Positions 60,306-64,000 of a stretch of DNA of 64,000 nucleotides are shown here, piece by piece. The notes beneath the pieces are model-generated. The model made no database searches. It had not been told where the DNA came from and was given only the letters and a program-made list of their open reading frames with translations. Position numbers and translations under genes: made by a program. This DNA is from Winslowiella toletana. GTDB taxonomy: Bacteria > Pseudomonadota > Gammaproteobacteria > Enterobacterales > Enterobacteriaceae. The stretch's first letter is position 1; every line of letters starts with the position of its first letter. The stretch covers positions 71,503 through 135,502 of the forward strand of contig NZ_JAGGMQ010000002.1 in NCBI RefSeq assembly GCF_017875465.1, written 5' to 3'.

Positions 60306-61949
60306 ATGCTGGATATCTCGCTACTCAAAAATGGACGCTTCTCGGTAAACGGGGGAGCGCCTCGGCTTGCCCTTGTGCACCACGGTTTCAGAACCACTCA
60401 GATGGGGGCGGCCGACAAGCGGCAGGATAAATTTGCGGCCCGGTATGCATCGCTGGGTTTGCTAAATCTTGCCCGGTCCGCACAGGTGGATTTTGAACGG
60501 GGGCGAATTCCTTTTGAACCTGATATTAAATATTTCGATGAAGACAATTATGCGGATGACGCCGCACTCGCAGCGGCCATTTCCGACTGGCTCAAACCGG
60601 CCGCTGCGCGGTTTGTACTGGTCAGCCTTTATTCCCTGGCGTTCGAAAGAACGCGCGCGATGATTGGCCTGATGGATGCGAGTGAGCACTGCATCATGGT
60701 GGGGGGGGCACATCCGACGGTTGCACCTGAAATTGATTTTGCGCACCTCGTTGTACGCGGAGAAGGGGGTGGCGCGCTCAGGCATATACTAAGTCATTTT
60801 CTGGAACCAGGATTTGGCGTAGGGGAAGAGGCGCGCGGGATCTGTTTCAAAGCTGACGGCAAAACCACCATGGGCGACACCGTTTTTGACAAATCCATTG
60901 CTGATATACCTTCCCCTGCCTTTGCGTATGAGCTCATACAGGATGATACCAGTCTGGCCGGGGAATCACGTGAGCGTTGGTGGAAAGCCGTGGGCATTTC
61001 GCAGCAGATTTACATTTGCACTCAGAGTTGCCGGGCCCGCTGTACCTTCTGCTCTACCTATCTGATCCATGGTAAGCTTGTTTCGCGGCCGGTGGATCTG
61101 ATTGAGGGAGACATCAGGCACCTGATTGGTTTTGGCAACGACTCTATTCAGTTTCATGATGACGATCTCCTGCAACACGAGCAACTGGATGAGTTGCTCG
61201 AGATGCTCGCCGGCTATGACATGGTGTGGACTTGCAATGCACGTTCTGAAGTCATGAATGCCGGACTTGCTGCCAGGATGTACCGTGCCGGGTGCCGAAA
61301 AGTCTTTCTGGGCCTGGAGTCAATGGATCAGCGAAGCCTGGACTATTACAACAAAGCCACCACGGTGGAAATGAACATCAATGCCGTCAACGTTCTTGAT
61401 GCGGCCGGCATTGGCGTTGTCTGCGGCTACATAATTGGTGCACCACACGATACTGTGGCCAGTATTCTGGAAGATTTAGACCGCGTGCTACAGTTGCCCA
61501 TTTTCTTCCTGGCCACCGCCATCCTTACGCCTGACATTGGCACAACCGAATATAAAAGGGCCCTTAGGCGCATCCCACTGCTTCAGGAACTGGGTGACGG
61601 TGGCACGAAGCTGAACATCCGTCCCCGTCCCGATCTTTTTGGTACCTCAGCACCTTATGGCCTGCCTACGGTATCTGATGCCGTAACCAAGGATCAGCTT
61701 AATGAACTGTATGCGCTGGTAAACTGTGAGTTTATCCTCCGCCCTGAGCTCATTGAGCGGGTCAACCACTACGTCTATCCATCCCGGCGGGAAGAAGCCT
61801 TATCCTGGTGCGCCCTGCAGCGTAATAGAATTCGGGAGCTCGCCAGTACCGCAACTCTACCAGAGGTGCGAACGCGTGCTCAGAAACTGTCGGCCTATGT
61901 TGAAGCTCAGGGACTTTTTTCGGAATATGACATGAAGGACTCTGCATGA
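60306..61949 (+). CDS. Cobalamin-binding radical SAM enzyme (copy 2)
   Basis: A 547-residue protein, counterpart of 30151-31794, with the CxxxCxxC motif (C242, C246, C249) and the B12-domain GGAHPT segment unchanged. Three residues differ (GDIKHL to GDIRHL, ASAATL to ASTATL, LFAEYD to LFSEYD). It is the slowest-changing gene pair relative to its length. Confidence 0.9.
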   Translation: MLDISLLKNGRFSVNGGAPRLALVHHGFRTTQMGAADKRQDKFAARYASLGLLNLARSAQVDFERGRIPFEPDIKYFDEDNYADDAALAAAISDWLKPAAARFVLVSLYSLAFERTRAMIGLMDASEHCIMVGGAHPTVAPEIDFAHLVVRGEGGGALRHILSHFLEPGFGVGEEARGICFKADGKTTMGDTVFDKSIADIPSPAFAYELIQDDTSLAGESRERWWKAVGISQQIYICTQSCRARCTFCSTYLIHGKLVSRPVDLIEGDIRHLIGFGNDSIQFHDDDLLQHEQLDELLEMLAGYDMVWTCNARSEVMNAGLAARMYRAGCRKVFLGLESMDQRSLDYYNKATTVEMNINAVNVLDAAGIGVVCGYIIGAPHDTVASILEDLDRVLQLPIFFLATAILTPDIGTTEYKRALRRIPLLQELGDGGTKLNIRPRPDLFGTSAPYGLPTVSDAVTKDQLNELYALVNCEFILRPELIERVNHYVYPSRREEALSWCALQRNRIRELASTATLPEVRTRAQKLSAYVEAQGLFSEYDMKDSA

Positions 61950-62737
61950 ATAACGAGCCATCATTACCCTACCAGGCCTACTTTCCTGAGGAAATCCAGG
62001 CCATGTTGCGTGAAGGGTTTGATCCCCACGCAAACCTGGTCGAACGTTTCCTGAAGGATCCATCCGTGCGCTGCTCCTTAGAGGAGAAGCAAGCCTTTAT
62101 TGAACAGCATTATCTGATAACCAAAGCGCTGATCAGTCCGCACAGTACGCAGGATATCATCGCCTTTGCCACCGAGATTTTATCCCTTCCCGATACCCTG
62201 GAGGGGTGCATCATTGAAGCCGGGTGTTATAAAGGATCCAGCACGGCGAAGTTCAGTATCGCTGCTGGACTCGCGGGAAGGCAGCTTGTGGTGTTTGATT
62301 CCTTTCTAGGACTGCCTGCACATAATGAAAAGCACGGCATGAGCATTGAAGGGCGTGAGGTTATTTTTCAGGAAGGCGATTTCAGCGGGTCTCTTGAGGA
62401 AGTCAGACGCAACGTGGCCACTTACGGAGATATCGGCGCCTGCACCTTTGTTCCGGGGTGGTTTGAAGACACGATGAAAACCTGCCCATCACCCGTTGCC
62501 GCTGCGTATCTGGATGTGGACCTTCTGCTCTCAACGCGACAGTGTCTGGCTGCTATCTATCCCAGATTGGTACCGGGAGGGAGTATTTACTCACAGGATG
62601 GACACCTGCCTTTGATACTTGGACTTCTCGAGGACAGAAACTTCTGGGAAACGGAACTGGGGTCTGCATGCCCCTATCTTGAGGGAATACGAAAAGGGAA
62701 GCTGGTGAAAATCACCAAGCCGCCCTACGGTGTCTGA
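61946..62737 (+). CDS. TylF-like methyltransferase (copy 2)
   Basis: A 263-residue methyltransferase, counterpart of 31791-32582, overlapping the radical SAM gene by four bases. The SAM-binding and metal-binding motifs are intact. Four changes: EGIDPH to EGFDPH, FQGLP to FLGLP (in the D-S-F-x-G-L-P motif), EDRD to EDRN and KTPYG to KPPYG. Confidence 0.88.
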   Translation: MNNEPSLPYQAYFPEEIQAMLREGFDPHANLVERFLKDPSVRCSLEEKQAFIEQHYLITKALISPHSTQDIIAFATEILSLPDTLEGCIIEAGCYKGSSTAKFSIAAGLAGRQLVVFDSFLGLPAHNEKHGMSIEGREVIFQEGDFSGSLEEVRRNVATYGDIGACTFVPGWFEDTMKTCPSPVAAAYLDVDLLLSTRQCLAAIYPRLVPGGSIYSQDGHLPLILGLLEDRNFWETELGSACPYLEGIRKGKLVKITKPPYGV

Positions 62738-62743
62738 CCCAGC

Positions 62744-63945
62744 CTAGCAGATAATGTACCGGTGACGTTTACCCACCCACAAAAGCGTGCCTTTGGCCGG
62801 AACAAGAGTGAGCTGTTCATCAGTTTGCTTTTCCTGGTTAATCCGAACCGCTCCAGAACGGATGAGACGCCTGAGCTCAGAACGACTGACATCGAGGATG
62901 GCCCGGCTGCAGAGATCAAGCAAGCTGATGTTCGACGTATCGCTGATGTAAAGGGGCTCATGGTCCTCCTCTGCTGGACAATGCTGCTGGAAGACGCGCT
63001 GGAAATGGGCTTTAGCACGTTCTGCCGCCTCCACGTCGTAATATTCACTGACCAGCGTGTGTGCCAGAGTTATTTTCAGCGTCATGGGGTGGAGACCGCT
63101 GCCGCGCTTGGCCAGCAGGCGACTAACAGACTCATCCGGGAGGTTTGTTGCAAGATGAAAATAATCTGGCACCAGCGTGTCAGGCAGTGACATCACCTTG
63201 CCAAACATGTCTTCGGGGCTGTCCATGAGCGCAATATAGTTATTTTTTGATTTGCTCATTTTATCCTGCCCATCGAGACCCGGCAGAAGGGGTAATGTAA
63301 TGACTGCCTGGCCTGGCATACCGAAGGTTTCCTGCAGGGACCGACCGACCAGATTATTAAACAGCTGATCGGTTCCACCAAGTTCGATATCAGAGTTGAT
63401 CATGACAGAATCATATCCCTGTAAAACAGGATAGAGGAGTTCATGCAGATGCACCGGAGAAGATGACTGGAATCTTTGTTTAAAATCGTCACGTTGCATC
63501 ATCTGCGCTAAAGTCACGCGGGAAACGAGTTTAATAATGTCTGCAAACTGCATCGCATTAAACCATTCCGAATTTCGGCGAACTTCGATCCGCGTGATAT
63601 CCAGTATTTTACCCAACTGATCGATATAAGTCTGACTGTTTCTGACGATATCGTCCTCTCCAAGTGGAGGGCGCAGTTTATTCCGTCCAGTAGGGTCTCC
63701 GATGGACGCAGTAAAATCACCAATAATGATTACAATGCGATGTCCTGCATCCTGAAACTGCCGGAGTTTACGAAGCACAACAGCATGCCCAGATGTAGGT
63801 CAGGCGCAGTAGGGTCAAATCCCAATTTGATTACGAGGCGGCGACCTTCTTTCAGCGCTGTAAGCAATTTTGCCTGCAGACCATCACCTGGCTCCATGAT
63901 AGCCACGTTTTTACACAGCATGTCAGTTACAGCGTTAATATCCAT
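62744..63945 (-). pseudogene. tyrS: Tyrosyl-tRNA synthetase, frameshifted (copy 2)
   Basis: Equivalent to 32589-33791 but one base shorter. Near 63786 the sequence CATGGCCCAG of copy 1 has become CATGCCCAG, removing one G inside the codons for HLGH (residues 51-54). The N-terminal piece (63945-63730) then goes out of frame, and the rest (63778-62744) keeps its frame with KMSKS and S4 domain but no HxGH. About ten other residue changes separate the copies. Either a genuine loss or a sequencing error in this GC run. Confidence 0.9.
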
Positions 63946-64000
63946 GTAGGCACCGTCAAATGTTCAACATGTGTTCACCATATTTATGAGCACGCTATCT

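Larger units (their letters stand above)
55718..64000. repeat. Duplicated biosynthetic block, copy 2 (runs off the window)
   Basis: Paired with 25561 onward. Same gene order and orientation, including the intergenic promoter palindrome and operon hairpin. Still homologous at the last base of the window (TTTATGAGCACGCTATCT), so the right boundary is unseen. Confidence 0.93.

Overview
The window looks like part of a large, heavily rearranged plasmid from an enterobacterium. Support for this comes from IS903, IS66, IS30, IS630 and IS3-type elements, UmuD and UmuC homologues, a KorA-like repressor, an iteron-type Rep gene and ResD-like recombinases. The genus cannot be fixed from sequence alone; a Pantoea, Erwinia or Enterobacter-type host is a guess. 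No rRNA or tRNA gene was seen.

Layout. 1-9 kb: two DsbA-like oxidoreductases, a GST, a LysE exporter, a large IS66 element, an IS3 element and gene fragments cut by them. 9-16 kb: replication region with an integrase lying between 124-bp direct repeats, a membrane protein, about 15 iterons, a Rep_3-type initiator, an AT-rich stretch with a DnaA box, a KorA-like regulator and an SOS-controlled umuD. 16-25 kb: alcohol dehydrogenase, IS903, GNAT, then partition module 1 (ParA, small partner, tyrosine recombinase, a HEPN protein), whose genes share the operator GTAATAC-N4-GTATTAC. 25-40 kb: a 5'-truncated umuC, a biosynthetic cluster (copy 1), IS630, IS30 and Tn554-like recombinases, ending in a second umuC truncated at exactly the same codon. 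41-51 kb: partition module 2 (ParA, ribbon-helix-helix partner, tyrosine recombinase, an AbiJ-like protein, a MazF/PemK toxin) with its own operator GTAAATAC-N6-GTATTTAC, which also precedes a helicase / small protein / XRE-ImmA operon broken by an IS3 element; then a PIN toxin-antitoxin pair. 52-64 kb: GNATs and a LysE exporter separated by hairpin repeats, IS30 copy 2, and copy 2 of the biosynthetic cluster, which runs off the window.

The most notable content is the duplicated cluster. Each copy has a divergent MFS exporter, a 213-residue protein of unknown function followed by a strong hairpin, two Fe(II)/2-oxoglutarate PhyH-type dioxygenases, a B12-binding radical SAM enzyme, a TylF-like methyltransferase and a convergent stand-alone tyrosyl-tRNA synthetase. 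The simplest reading is a small modified metabolite or peptide that is exported and against which the extra TyrRS protects. No NRPS or PKS gene is present. The two copies are not identical: enzymes differ at only a few residues while the exporters differ at about 30, and the copy 2 TyrRS is frameshifted inside its HxGH motif. Identities were judged by eye; no database search was run.
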